Shown: positions 40,351-50,979, counted from the first letter of the stretch. The stretch: DNA of 64,000 bases from Sulfolobales archaeon (GCA_025058345.1 JANXEN010000001.1:196481-260480), one strand, 5' to 3'. Numbers and translations are program-made. Notes: a model not told the origin generated them from the sequence alone.

Positions 40351-41879
40351 TGTGGAGGCAAGCCAATTGGGATGAGAAACCTATATTTAAGTTAAGCTCT
40401 TACGGGAAGCCAACTTTCCTCTTCAGCGATACAGCTGAATTCGAGAAGGAGGTAGGCAGCGCCGATAACTTAATACCTAAAGTGATTGCTAGGTCTGAAG
40501 CCCCTAAAATTCCAAACATATCGGAAGTTGAGGTCATCAGACATTTCACGAGGTTAAGCCAGATGAGTTACGGAGTGGATTTAGGTCCTGTCCCACTAGG
40601 TTCATGCACCATGAAATACAACCCTAAAGTATGTGAGGAGTTGGCTAACGATGAAGGTATAACTGACCTCCACCCCTACCAAGATGAAAGCACTGTTCAA
40701 GGTATTTTAGAGATCCTATACCTACTTCAGAAATGGTTGGCTGAGATCACCGGTATGGATGAGTGTTGCCTCCAACCGCCGGCAGGAGCCTCCGGAGAGT
40801 TTACCGGCGCTTTAATGATTAGGAAATACCACCTAGATAGAGGGGAAGGATTTAGAAACGAGATGATAATCCCTGACAACGCCCATGGAAGTAATCCAGC
40901 AAGTGCCGCTATGGCGGGATTTAAAGTCGTTAGAATACCTACATCGAACTCAGGTGAGGTAGATCTAGATGCGCTTAAGGCCGTATTGGGTGACAGGACT
41001 GCAGGGATAATGTTAACTAATCCTAACACTTTAGGGATTTTCGAGAGTAGAATAGTTGAGATAGCTAGTGAGGTACATAAGGTTGGAGGCATTCTATACT
41101 ACGATGGTGCAAATCTTAACGGCATACTCGGCATTGCGCGACCTGGTGATATGGGTTTTGACTTAGTCCATCTCAACGTTCATAAAACTTTTAGCGCTCC
41201 GCACGGTGGCGGTGGCCCGGGTGCTGGAGTGATATGCGCTAAGGGAGAATTAACTGATTATCTTCCAGTGCCTAATGTAGGCTTCGACGGCACCAAATAT
41301 TTCCTAAATTACAGTAAGAGAAAATCGATCGGTAAGATTTCTCAGTTCTATGGCAACGTGATACCGTTAGTGAAGGCATTCATATACCTGCTGTCTTTAG
41401 GTCCGAATATAAGGGAGGTTTGTGAAGTAGCTGTCTTAAACACTAACTACTTCATTAAGTTGATTGACGGAGTAAGAGGTGTTTCAATTCCATACGGTAA
41501 GGGTAGATTCAGGAAGCATGAGGTCGTAATAAGTTTTGAAGACCTACTTAAGGATACTGGAATCAACGCTGAGGAGGTCGCTAAAGCCTTAATAGATAAG
41601 GGAGTATACGCCCCAACCATATACTTTCCGTTAATAGTTAATGAGGCACATATGATAGAATTCACCGAAAGCGAAACTATGGAGAACATAGAACTATATG
41701 CTAAGGTATATAGGGAGATAGTTGAAGAGGCGTATAAGGATCCAGCAAAGCTAAGGAATTGCCCTGAGAACACCTCCATCACTAGGTTAGACCTAGGATT
41801 AGCTAACCACCCACTAACTAGGTCACCAGACTTCAAGTTCTTGGGTAGGTTGAAAGGAGCTGTGCGATCAGACATTTAA
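40347..41879 (+). CDS. gcvPB: Glycine dehydrogenase (decarboxylating) subunit 2
   Basis: 'GSCTMKYNPK', 'NVHKTFSAPHGGGGPGAG' PLP-lysine motif. Confidence 0.96.
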   Translation: MMWRQANWDEKPIFKLSSYGKPTFLFSDTAEFEKEVGSADNLIPKVIARSEAPKIPNISEVEVIRHFTRLSQMSYGVDLGPVPLGSCTMKYNPKVCEELANDEGITDLHPYQDESTVQGILEILYLLQKWLAEITGMDECCLQPPAGASGEFTGALMIRKYHLDRGEGFRNEMIIPDNAHGSNPASAAMAGFKVVRIPTSNSGEVDLDALKAVLGDRTAGIMLTNPNTLGIFESRIVEIASEVHKVGGILYYDGANLNGILGIARPGDMGFDLVHLNVHKTFSAPHGGGGPGAGVICAKGELTDYLPVPNVGFDGTKYFLNYSKRKSIGKISQFYGNVIPLVKAFIYLLSLGPNIREVCEVAVLNTNYFIKLIDGVRGVSIPYGKGRFRKHEVVISFEDLLKDTGINAEEVAKALIDKGVYAPTIYFPLIVNEAHMIEFTESETMENIELYAKVYREIVEEAYKDPAKLRNCPENTSITRLDLGLANHPLTRSPDFKFLGRLKGAVRSDI

Positions 41880-43006
41880 GTAAAACTTAACACCCTAATT
41901 ACCATCTCCTCATTACTACCGACTATCACTCTTATGTAACCCTCTAGCTCTTTATCAATTTCCGGATCACCTGTATCAACCCTAAGATACTTCAACTCAA
42001 GTAACTTATTTCGGGTAGCCACAATAATTAAACTATGCTTCCCGACAATCCTTATAACTTCTGGTGATATTTGCTGATTGCCCCTACCAAGTATGAAGCC
42101 TTGCCTACCTATAGGTGTTAAAAGTATTTTAACATCTCTGTAATCCTTAAGTAGCTCTAATATCCGCCTCTCACTTAAATCCTTACCAACTAAGTTTCCA
42201 TTAAATACAGCATCAACACCTAATAACGTCTTAGGTACGCCTAACCTATCAGCAATGGCCTTAATTGTTGTTCCAGGACCTAAGAGGTATAGAGTATTAG
42301 ACTTCATGACATGCTCGACAACATACTCAGCTACTTCATCCTTATCCGCATCAGAACTTCTGAAGTCCTTAGAGGGGGTAAGTAATTCCTTAGCTTGCGG
42401 TACTTTAGCTATGCCGTAAACCCTAACTTTGATAACGTCATCCTTCAGACTCCTTTCGTCGACATCAGCTACCTCACCTAATTCCATAGATGTTGCGTTA
42501 TTGATGTATGCGGAAACTATTTCCGCAGCCGCTTCAGGACTCATAGCAAATACACCGGAATACATCTTAACACCTGAGGGTACACCGAGTATCGGGATGG
42601 AGCTACCTACAACATCATATACATCTTTAGCGGTGCCATCACCACCTACAAAAACCACTAAATCAACTCCTTCATTAACCATTAACTCACATGAACGTAT
42701 AGTATCGGCCTTCGTGGTTTCACTCCCTATGTCAAGGGTCAATACCTTTACGGATTTAAAGAAATCCTTCGCATAATTCCAACCCATCTGTTTTGGGGGA
42801 ACTATAAGACTTAATTCACCTACACGCTCGCTCAACTTTTTAAGGAATCTAAAAGCTCTGACGGGAGCTACCGGCTTACTTCCCCTCTTTATAGACTCTA
42901 AATAGAGATCACCGTCAGTACCCTTCAAGCCGACGCTACCTCCCATACCGGCTATCGGATTCACTAAGAAGCCTATAGTGAAGTTACTTTCGCCCAACTC
43001 ACACAC
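41876..43006 (-). CDS. ATP-NAD kinase family protein
   Basis: 'FLVNPIAGMGGSVGLKGTDG', 'VFVGGDGTAKDVYDV'. Confidence 0.88.
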   Translation of the reverse strand: MCELGESNFTIGFLVNPIAGMGGSVGLKGTDGDLYLESIKRGSKPVAPVRAFRFLKKLSERVGELSLIVPPKQMGWNYAKDFFKSVKVLTLDIGSETTKADTIRSCELMVNEGVDLVVFVGGDGTAKDVYDVVGSSIPILGVPSGVKMYSGVFAMSPEAAAEIVSAYINNATSMELGEVADVDERSLKDDVIKVRVYGIAKVPQAKELLTPSKDFRSSDADKDEVAEYVVEHVMKSNTLYLLGPGTTIKAIADRLGVPKTLLGVDAVFNGNLVGKDLSERRILELLKDYRDVKILLTPIGRQGFILGRGNQQISPEVIRIVGKHSLIIVATRNKLLELKYLRVDTGDPEIDKELEGYIRVIVGSNEEMVIRVLSFT

Positions 43007-43071
43007 CCACAGGTATAATACTACAGCTACGTTATTAAGAAATCTTAATCGTTTGCCACAATGGTGGTCTT

Positions 43072-43677
43072 ATGCGATGCACTTACTGCCACTCGGTGAA
43101 CGTGATGTGGGATTACGGGAGGGGATGCGTAATATGCGGTGATTGCGGCACCGTATTAGATGTCATATATTACTTTCATCCTACGATAAACCTTCAGGAA
43201 GAACAACCTACTAGGAATTCAAAGTACGCTAGTAATAAACCATCGATAAGCAAACATACGAGAACTTATCTAAGGTTGATGAGGAAAGCTTCTGAGTACG
43301 GCTTAGAGGTGGATAACGAGGTATTTAAGAAGTACTCTTCAGGGGTTTCCCCGTTGATTAAGGTGTTTAAAAAGCCTAATGTAGACCTTAGTAGATTGAC
43401 TGCTGAAGAGCCTGTGAAGATCGTGTTAGATGTTATTAGGAAGTATCCTAGGTTAGCGTCGAGGACAGATAGGGCTAAGGTAGCCTTAGCTAAAATCGCA
43501 TTAAGTATCGTTTCAGAAAGCGATATAGATATTAAGAAGTTAAGTCATGAATTGGGCATCAGTGAAGTACATATACGTAGGTTGCATAGAGTCATTACCG
43601 ATGAGTTCGGATTTTTAAGTGATGTTAGAAGAATAATTATAAATAATGGAGAGGTAAAGTACTTAAACACTACATAA
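43072..43677 (+). CDS. Truncated TFB-like protein (Zn ribbon plus helical domain)
   Basis: 'CTYCHSVNVMWDYGRGCVICGDCGTVLD' TFIIB-like ribbon; 201 aa versus ~306 aa TFB. Confidence 0.7.
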   Translation: MRCTYCHSVNVMWDYGRGCVICGDCGTVLDVIYYFHPTINLQEEQPTRNSKYASNKPSISKHTRTYLRLMRKASEYGLEVDNEVFKKYSSGVSPLIKVFKKPNVDLSRLTAEEPVKIVLDVIRKYPRLASRTDRAKVALAKIALSIVSESDIDIKKLSHELGISEVHIRRLHRVITDEFGFLSDVRRIIINNGEVKYLNTT

Positions 43678-43837
43678 TTAGGAGTAATCCCTTACCGTAA
43701 TACCGGCTGGCATGGTTACTTAAACTGAAGCCCGCTGATGCACTAAGTTCAAGGTGTTGAGATATACATCTTGATATACGATAAGCTTATAAACTCAAGT
43801 GCTCACAATGCATTGATTAGGAGGACTAAATAGAAAG

Positions 43838-44251
43838 ATGGCTCAAACCCAGACCATAGGATCAAGTGACCAAGCGTTAAACCTAGAAGGGATTATCGGA
43901 AAGCATATATTCGCAAACCTCTACGACGCTGATCCAAACATTATCAATGATGAAGACTTCCTTAGGAACTTAATAAAAGATGCCGCACGCTTAGCTAATA
44001 TGACCTTAATCGAGGTAAAGTCGTGGAAGGTTGAGGGTACTAAAGGCGGTGTTTCAGTTCTAGCCCTAATCACCGAATCTCACATAGCACTACATACGTG
44101 GGTTGAATACCGTTTCGCGACGTTAGATATCTACACATGTGGTGAGAAAAGCGATCCATGGACAGCTTTCGAGTACTTAGTCTCCATGTTAAAACCCAAA
44201 ACATTTAGAGTCAATTACTCAGACAGGTCGTCAACCCCACCCATAAAGTGA
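43838..44251 (+). CDS. Pyruvoyl-dependent AdoMetDC-fold enzyme; likely crenarchaeal arginine decarboxylase
   Basis: 'TESHIALHTWVEYRFATLDIYTCGEKSDPW', paralogue of ORF 8024; agmatinase nearby. Confidence 0.78.
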   Translation: MAQTQTIGSSDQALNLEGIIGKHIFANLYDADPNIINDEDFLRNLIKDAARLANMTLIEVKSWKVEGTKGGVSVLALITESHIALHTWVEYRFATLDIYTCGEKSDPWTAFEYLVSMLKPKTFRVNYSDRSSTPPIK

Positions 44252-44378
44252 TACCTAACTACCACCCTATTTTTATTTTTTAATACCTATTTTACAGTGA
44301 GGAACCTTAAATTGAAGGTTTAATCTTTCAGGAATTTACTTCACAGTACTTGAATGATAGTACATAAGATGATTATGG

Positions 44379-44476
44379 AGCCGCCGCCGGGATTTGAACC
44401 CGGGACCTCCGCCTTACCAGGGCGGCGCCTAGTGCCTCATCAATGCTTGAGGCTCCACCCGCTGAGCTACGGCGGC
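44379..44476 (-). tRNA. tRNA-Thr(GGT) with ~25-nt non-canonical intron near position 25/26
   Basis: GCCGCCG..CGGCGGC acceptor, CCGCC-CTGGTAA-GGCGG; insertion ~44427-44451 after the D-stem. Confidence 0.85.
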
Positions 44477-44623
44477 ATCTAACAATACCTCTACCCCTAT
44501 CTTTTAAACTTTTCATGGCGTCATTAACGGTAGTGATGCAGTTGATGAAATTCTCAACATCTTTAAGACTTTCAAACAGGGTGAATTTATAAAAAGTAGT
44601 AATTATTTTTTAAAAAAAGATGG

Positions 44624-45388
44624 TTACTTAAGGACTCCTAGCAATTTAAATGCGTCTGTATATCCTTTTATCATATAAGCTATGTCATGCCTAAGTGAGA
44701 TGAAGTTAAATCCTCTCTTAACCTTATCTAGGGCGTCCTGCGGGTCTGAAGTCATTATACCTGCTATTTTGCCAGCAGCTTTAGCTGCGTTTAAAACCTT
44801 ATCGACTGCAGCTATATACTTTGGATTGTTGAATTCCTGGAATATCCCTAGTGAGGCTGATAGGTCGTTAGGGCCTACAAAGACACCATCTATACCGTTG
44901 ACTGAAAGTATTTCTTCGACGTTGTTGACGGCGTTTTCAGACTCTATCTGAACTATGACTAACGTATCATCATTAGCTGTTCTGAAGTATTCCTTAGCGC
45001 TCTTAAAGCCATACATGATACATCTTCTAGGGCCTACACCCCTAATACCTTGTGGTGGGTATTTAGCAGCTTTGACTGCCTGTATAGCTTCATCTTTGTT
45101 CTCCACCTGCGGTACTAGAATTCCTTGAGCACCGGTGTCTAAGACTCTCTTAATGATTACGAAGTCATTCCAAGGAACTCTAACTATAGGTACAACGTTA
45201 GTGAATCTTAAAGGCATCATTAAGAACTCAACATCCTTAACGTCAAGCGGTGTGTGTTCCATATCGATGACGAACCAATCGAAGGGTAAATGTGAGAGTG
45301 CCTCAGTAATTTCCGGGTATCCCATAGTGATCCAGGTACCGTAGGTGACTTCACCCTTAGAGACCTTCTCCTTAACCCTGTTGACCAT
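44624..45388 (-). CDS. HpcH/HpaI-family aldolase
   Basis: 'GTWITMGYPEITEALSHLPFDWFVIDMEHTP', 'VFVGPNDLSASLG'. Confidence 0.92.
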   Translation of the reverse strand: MVNRVKEKVSKGEVTYGTWITMGYPEITEALSHLPFDWFVIDMEHTPLDVKDVEFLMMPLRFTNVVPIVRVPWNDFVIIKRVLDTGAQGILVPQVENKDEAIQAVKAAKYPPQGIRGVGPRRCIMYGFKSAKEYFRTANDDTLVIVQIESENAVNNVEEILSVNGIDGVFVGPNDLSASLGIFQEFNNPKYIAAVDKVLNAAKAAGKIAGIMTSDPQDALDKVKRGFNFISLRHDIAYMIKGYTDAFKLLGVLK

Positions 45389-45516
45389 TTAACCACCACG
45401 ACACTATTACTTCTGATAATAAAAAGTTTGATGGCTGTCATTAGATAAATTCCTCCACGTAACACCCGATAACCTTCAATAACCTTAATTAATAGTGTTT
45501 GAATGTTGATTACTTC

Positions 45517-46488
45517 TCAGGCTGTGTGGGTTTTACCTTTAGATGATGTTTGAGTGCTGGTGTAGATCAGCCCAATAGCTTCATTAATGACTTTAGCCGC
45601 AACCGCAGATGATGTGATTGAGTGGTCGTAGTGTGGGGTTAGCTCAACAACATCTAAACCAACGACCCTATCATCAATCAATATCTGCAGTATATCCAGA
45701 AGTTCTGTAGGTGTGATTCCTTCAGGTTCAGGCGTAGTCACACCAGGAGCGTATGCTGGGTCAATCACATCTAGGTCTATGCTTATATATGTTTTAGAAC
45801 AGTTTTCCAGCAACTTAGCTACACTCCTACCTACCTCTCTAAATCCTAAGGTTCTTACTTGAGCTGATGTAAAGTACTTAATATTCAATGATTTTAAGTC
45901 TCTGTACTCATCATACGACACTGCCCTAACACCTATTAAGCTTATTCTGTTACCTCCCAGTAACTCATATATCCTTCTATTAACGCATGCGTGGCTGTAC
46001 TTACTTCCTAAGTATTCGTACCTAAAATCGCTGTGTGAGTCAAAGCATACGTAACATAGGTCGCTTCCTAAAGCCTTAATCACCCCTTTAACTACTCCTA
46101 ACGTAGATGTATGCTCACCACCTATGGCAATTACTTTCAAACCCTCACCAATTAATTCCGATAAAACGCTTTCAATGATGTTTAAAGTCCTAGTTAAGTC
46201 GCCGTGAGGTATTACAATATCCCCCACATCAACTAGTGGGACTTCCTCAATATTTACTAAGGTCCGCAACGAGAATAACTCCAATGATTGTGATGCTAAT
46301 CTCACGTAAAGCGGTGCGAATCTACATCCAGGTCTAAAACTTGAGGTAGAGTCTAGAGGAACTCCTACGATAGCGAATTGCGGTTTATTGACTGCAGCGT
46401 TAATACCGTTAAATATGTAGGGGCTTCTTACTAAGTACAACTCCTTCATGTAAGCACTTTCACCAACTACAAAGAGAAATCGAGTCAC
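45517..46488 (-). CDS. speB: Agmatinase (ureohydrolase)
   Basis: 'GGEHTSTLG', 'CFDSHSDFR', 'SIDLDVIDPAYAPGVTTPEPEG'. Confidence 0.93.
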   Translation of the reverse strand: MTRFLFVVGESAYMKELYLVRSPYIFNGINAAVNKPQFAIVGVPLDSTSSFRPGCRFAPLYVRLASQSLELFSLRTLVNIEEVPLVDVGDIVIPHGDLTRTLNIIESVLSELIGEGLKVIAIGGEHTSTLGVVKGVIKALGSDLCYVCFDSHSDFRYEYLGSKYSHACVNRRIYELLGGNRISLIGVRAVSYDEYRDLKSLNIKYFTSAQVRTLGFREVGRSVAKLLENCSKTYISIDLDVIDPAYAPGVTTPEPEGITPTELLDILQILIDDRVVGLDVVELTPHYDHSITSSAVAAKVINEAIGLIYTSTQTSSKGKTHTA

Positions 46489-46569
46489 TAAATATTTTGC
46501 TATTTTACGTAATTAGCATGTTTTCGAATTCGTTTTTATAAGACCGCCATCCTACTTACTTAATGGTCT

Positions 46570-48306
46570 GTGAAGATGGATGTGGCAGACAAATATGATA
46601 AAGTAGTTGAATTAGCTAAGAGGAGAGGGTTTTTCTGGCCGTCCTATGAAGTCTACGGTGGTGTAGCTGGTCTTTATGATTTAGGGCCTCTCGGAGCAGT
46701 ACTCAAGAACAGAATCGTCGATAAGTGGAGAGAATGGTTTGTGGGGAAGCATCAAGACATTGTTGTCGAGATCGAGACACCAGTCATTACTCCCTATAAG
46801 GTTCTGGAAGCAAGCGGTCATGTAAGGCATTTCACTGACCCAATAGTTGAGTGTATGAAATGCGGAAGGAAGTTTAGAGCGGATCAACTTGTTGAGGAAC
46901 ATGCAGGTATTAAGGTTGAAGGAATGAGTATTGATGAGATAAACAAGGTTATAGGTGAGAAGGGAGTTAGATGCCCTACGTGTGGCGGAGGCCTTAGCGA
47001 TGTTCGACTATTCAACCTACTCTTCACCACCACTATCGGCCCTTACTCCCAGGATGTGGGGTATTTAAGACCGGAATCGGCTCAAGGTATATTCACTGCC
47101 TTTAAACGAGTTTATGAGGCATTCAGGGAACGGCTACCGCTAGGTATTGCCCAGATCGGTAAGGTAGCAAGAAACGAGATATCACCTAGGCAGGGTATGG
47201 TAAGACTTAGGGAGTTTACTATAATGGAGGTCGAATTCTTCTTCGACCCGGAGAACCCATCATGCGACCTCCTAGATAGGTGTGACGGTAAGTTAAGGTT
47301 ACTTACATCTGATTTGAGGGTTAAGGGGGTTGATAAGCCTGTAGAGCTCAGCGCTAAAGAAGCTGTTGAGAGTGAAGTGATTAAGACTCCTTGGATGGCG
47401 TATTGGATGTGGGTGGCGAAGAACTTCATTAAAAGTTTAGGCATTCCTGAAGACCACACCTACTTCGAGGAGAAGCTACCTCATGAAAAAGCTCATTACT
47501 CAGCTCAAACGTTCGACCAGTTAGTAAGGATTAGCAGGTGGGGATGGATTGAAGTATCTGGCCACGCATACAGGACTGATTACGACCTATCGATGCATAT
47601 GAAACATAGTGGGCAGGACTTCAGAGTATTCAAGAAGTACGATCAACCAACCATAGCTAGAGTTGAGAAGGTACTAATCAATAAGGCGTTAATAGGTAAG
47701 GTCTTTAAAGAAAGGTCAACAGACGTTATAAACGCTGTATCTTCAGTTGGTGCCGATGTTTTAAAGACTTTACTTAAAACTGATGATGAATATATAAGAA
47801 TTGGTGAGTATTTAATACCTAAGAACGCAGTAACCGTTCAGGAAGTTATAGAGAAGGTGAGTGGAAAGCATATAGTACCGCATGTAGTTGAACCATCTTT
47901 CGGTGCTGAAAGGCTATTGCTGATAGTTCTAGATAACTCGTATAGTGAGGAAGACGGTAGGGTGGTCATGAAGCTGCCTAGGGATTTGGCACCGATTCAA
48001 GTCGCGGTATATCCATTAGTAAGCGACGATGTTTTAGAGCAGAAGGCTAAGCAGATATATGAAGAATTGAAGAGCTGCGGTCTATACGTGGTTTACGATG
48101 ATTCAGGTTCTATCGGTAGGAGGTATGCAAGAGCTGATGAGGTAGGGGTGCCAATAGCGGTAACGGTAGATCATCAAACACTAGATGACTCCACAGTAAC
48201 GTTACGTGATAGAGACTCTAAAGCACAGATACGGGTCAGGGAGGAAGAGATAGTTCAGAAGGTGTTGATGTTCTTAAGAAGTTCTGTCGCTATAACCCAA
48301 CTCTAG
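46570..48306 (+). CDS. glyS: Glycyl-tRNA synthetase (alpha2 type)
   Basis: 'RPESAQGIFTAFKRV', 'QIGKVARNEISPRQGMVRLREFT', 'EPSFGAERLLL'. Confidence 0.97.
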   Translation: MKMDVADKYDKVVELAKRRGFFWPSYEVYGGVAGLYDLGPLGAVLKNRIVDKWREWFVGKHQDIVVEIETPVITPYKVLEASGHVRHFTDPIVECMKCGRKFRADQLVEEHAGIKVEGMSIDEINKVIGEKGVRCPTCGGGLSDVRLFNLLFTTTIGPYSQDVGYLRPESAQGIFTAFKRVYEAFRERLPLGIAQIGKVARNEISPRQGMVRLREFTIMEVEFFFDPENPSCDLLDRCDGKLRLLTSDLRVKGVDKPVELSAKEAVESEVIKTPWMAYWMWVAKNFIKSLGIPEDHTYFEEKLPHEKAHYSAQTFDQLVRISRWGWIEVSGHAYRTDYDLSMHMKHSGQDFRVFKKYDQPTIARVEKVLINKALIGKVFKERSTDVINAVSSVGADVLKTLLKTDDEYIRIGEYLIPKNAVTVQEVIEKVSGKHIVPHVVEPSFGAERLLLIVLDNSYSEEDGRVVMKLPRDLAPIQVAVYPLVSDDVLEQKAKQIYEELKSCGLYVVYDDSGSIGRRYARADEVGVPIAVTVDHQTLDDSTVTLRDRDSKAQIRVREEEIVQKVLMFLRSSVAITQL

Positions 48307-48388
48307 CGACCTACCATAATTCGCTTAACTTTACCTAAGCTTAAAGTATATTTAATCCTTAAATAATCCTCAGGTTAAGTCTAATACG

Positions 48389-48751
48389 GTGAACGTACTG
48401 TCTGAGACTCAGGGAGATAGCAAATCAGCCAAGAGAGATATTAAGTCATTAATTGCTATTATACCTCCTCCCCAGTCACTCACAGCTAAACAACCAAAAA
48501 TTAAGGAAAGGAGGATTAGATTAAGATATAGCGGATTGGTAAAGCCTGACGAGTTACGCTTATCTAAGTCCCTGGCTGAAGAACTTGAGATTAAGGATGT
48601 TGTGCAGATCGTGGTTGGCGGTAAGAAGAGTGTAGACTTGAAGGCAGTAATTGATGATAAGTTACCTCCGAACGAGGTGTTAGGAAATCCGGAGGCGATG
48701 AAGTCTAAGGGGATCGCCGATAATAGTATAGTAACCATTAGAGGTAAGTAG
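48389..48751 (+). CDS. Conserved crenarchaeal hypothetical protein
   Basis: 'LRYSGLVKPDELRLSKSLAEELEIKDVVQIVVGGKK'. Confidence 0.6.
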   Translation: MNVLSETQGDSKSAKRDIKSLIAIIPPPQSLTAKQPKIKERRIRLRYSGLVKPDELRLSKSLAEELEIKDVVQIVVGGKKSVDLKAVIDDKLPPNEVLGNPEAMKSKGIADNSIVTIRGK

Positions 48752-48760
48752 ATGGTATAG

Positions 48761-49189
48761 ATGGCATGTTTAGAGGTTCTTAAAGAACTTCAAGAAACAA
48801 CATTAATTCGTGAGAGGTTGCTAAATAGGTTAAGGAATGAATTAAGTAAATTTGTTAGAGGTTCCGGCGACGAAGAGGTTGTTAAGGATTTAATAGAGGA
48901 CTTAAGGTTTAATAGAAGGAACTACATCAAGTTAAGTGCCGAGATCTCTAAGAAGGGGGTATTAACTAACGAATTAAGTAATGATCTCTCAACATTAATA
49001 GAATATAATGTATTAATAGCCCTCAATAACGAGTTAGAGTTGCTTTCTAGGGTATATAAGTACGTTCAGGAAGGTAGGATAAAGCTCCTTATGCTTGAAG
49101 ATATACATAGTGATATCGAATTAATCAACGACATTATGTATAGGTTCTCAACCATCCTCCCATCATTCAAAGATGTGCATCAATCCTAA
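48761..49189 (+). CDS. Hypothetical protein
   Basis: Coding-like codon usage, operonic position. Confidence 0.5.
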   Translation: MACLEVLKELQETTLIRERLLNRLRNELSKFVRGSGDEEVVKDLIEDLRFNRRNYIKLSAEISKKGVLTNELSNDLSTLIEYNVLIALNNELELLSRVYKYVQEGRIKLLMLEDIHSDIELINDIMYRFSTILPSFKDVHQS

Positions 49190-49310
49190 ATGTTTGTTAA
49201 GTAAAGTGTCTTAGGTACTTACAACATTAGCTACTGGTCAGAGATACTTCAAAAGTTAGGCAATACACATATATATCTGGTTTATACCATCATTATGTGG
49301 TAGACTCATA

Positions 49311-50003
49311 ATGAGTGAGGATGCTCTGCGGCTTGAGTTAAGCATTGGAAGTAACGAAAGTATAGCTGAGTCTAATATAGTTGAGAGGGTGAAAGCGCTG
49401 CTTAGGGACGTCCTTCAGGAATTTAAGGAGGTGTTGAATCAGGTTAAAGACCTAAGTGATGGTAAGTTAGAACTAGTTAAGGTTAGACATGAAAGGATAA
49501 GGAGCGTTAAGAATAATGTTGAGAATAACACCATCATCGTTATGGAGTACATTGTTAGGGTCTCACCGGCATTAATACATAAGGACATATATATCTCAAT
49601 AGTTAATGGGATATTGAAATCGGCTGAGAGTTGTGAAGCTACATCTTACAGGGCTTTAGCACTTTCAACTAGGGGATCAGCTAAGATAAGTGATATGTTG
49701 TATTTACTGTTAGAATCTATGATTAGAAATAGTATCGGTATGATAGAAAATCTTGATAATATGCTTACTTTGATTTCGTTGAATCCTAAGAAAGTTGGTG
49801 AAGTATATAATAACTTAGTGAAGTTGGAGGATAGTATTGATGATTACTATAGGCATGCATTAGTTGAGGTTGTTAAGACTAAGGACCTTGATGCTGGTGG
49901 TTTAGTCCTTACTAAAGAGTTGATCGATAAGTTAGAGGATGCTGCAGATCACTTAAAGGATATAGGCACTAACATCAGGTATATATCTCTTCATAGGATT
50001 TAA
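49311..50003 (+). CDS. PhoU/DUF47-like helical protein
   Basis: 'LVKLEDSIDDYYRHALVEV...LIDKLEDAADHLKDIG'. Confidence 0.6.
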   Translation: MSEDALRLELSIGSNESIAESNIVERVKALLRDVLQEFKEVLNQVKDLSDGKLELVKVRHERIRSVKNNVENNTIIVMEYIVRVSPALIHKDIYISIVNGILKSAESCEATSYRALALSTRGSAKISDMLYLLLESMIRNSIGMIENLDNMLTLISLNPKKVGEVYNNLVKLEDSIDDYYRHALVEVVKTKDLDAGGLVLTKELIDKLEDAADHLKDIGTNIRYISLHRI

Positions 50004-50005
50004 CG

Positions 50006-50545
50006 ATGATTAAGGCGCAACTAGTTGGATCTAAGTTAATAGTGTTTGAAGTAAGTGATGCTAAGGCTATATTCTCGAACGGATTTTTCGGTAAGCCAGT
50101 AGGTGTTAAGAAACCTAAGACTACAGAAATAGATTCACCGCTCGAACTATCTCTTGTTGAGGGTATGTATCTTTTTGAGAGTGGTGTGATTTCAGTTGAA
50201 TATATGGGTAAGGTGCTGAGTTTAGAGGAATTCCGCTCTATAGGTAGTACTAGAATAGTGAATTTCGAAGACCTCTATCACGTGTATAAGGAGTTAAGGA
50301 AGGAGGGCTTCGTAGTTCGCTCGGGGCTTAAATACGGTGCTGATTTCGCAGTATATAGGTTAAGGCCTGGTTTAGAGCATGCTCCATACCTTGTTAAGGT
50401 AGTGAGATTTGATAGTAACGTAGATCCGGGTGACTTAGTTGGGTGGGGGAGATTATCACATAGTGTTAGGAAGAAGCTGCTAATAGCCGTTATATATCCT
50501 AATAAAGAGATAAACTACATAATGTTTAAATGGTTCAAACCGTAA
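50006..50545 (+). CDS. endA: tRNA-splicing endonuclease catalytic subunit
   Basis: Catalytic triad motifs 'GLKYGADFAVY', 'EHAPYLV', 'VRKKLLIAV'. Confidence 0.92.
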   Translation: MIKAQLVGSKLIVFEVSDAKAIFSNGFFGKPVGVKKPKTTEIDSPLELSLVEGMYLFESGVISVEYMGKVLSLEEFRSIGSTRIVNFEDLYHVYKELRKEGFVVRSGLKYGADFAVYRLRPGLEHAPYLVKVVRFDSNVDPGDLVGWGRLSHSVRKKLLIAVIYPNKEINYIMFKWFKP

Positions 50546-50583
50546 GTATAAAGTGGAAGCCAGCACAGTATTAGGTGAGTTAG

Positions 50584-50979
50584 GTGGAGATGACTGATAA
50601 GCAACAGAGGGTAGGGAGATATCAAGAAAGTGGTAGAGAATTGAAACCGCTCCCAATAGGTAAGAATTGCAATCAGTTATGTCCGTTCTTCAAATGTTCT
50701 AAGGCTGCAATAGTATACACTAACAAAGTAATTAAGGGTCATGTACAGAAGTCAGCTATGTGTAGGTGGATTGGAGACCAGTGCTTAGGCTATAAATGCC
50801 AATTTAGCTACTGTGAACGTAGGGCATTACTACCTAGTGGTGTATGTACCTTAGCGGTAAAGTTCAGTGAGGGTAGTGAGGAGTTCTTCAAGGAAGTCGA
50901 GAAGGCTGACATAGGTGGAGGTAAAGTTAAAGACATTCTTGGCCGAAGAACTGGTCGCAAAGACGCATTCCTTGAGTAG
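50584..50979 (+). CDS. Cysteine-rich conserved hypothetical protein
   Basis: CNQLCPFFKCSK...CRWIGDQCLGYKCQFSYC. Confidence 0.6.
   Translation: MEMTDKQQRVGRYQESGRELKPLPIGKNCNQLCPFFKCSKAAIVYTNKVIKGHVQKSAMCRWIGDQCLGYKCQFSYCERRALLPSGVCTLAVKFSEGSEEFFKEVEKADIGGGKVKDILGRRTGRKDAFLE

Noticed and set aside
41447-41875. 142-aa minus ORF inside gcvPB
   Set aside because: Antisense to a highly conserved PLP enzyme; composition typical of shadow ORFs.
44520-44620. GTGATGC/TTGATGA motifs downstream of tRNA-Thr
   Set aside because: No CTGA boxes at usable distance on either strand.
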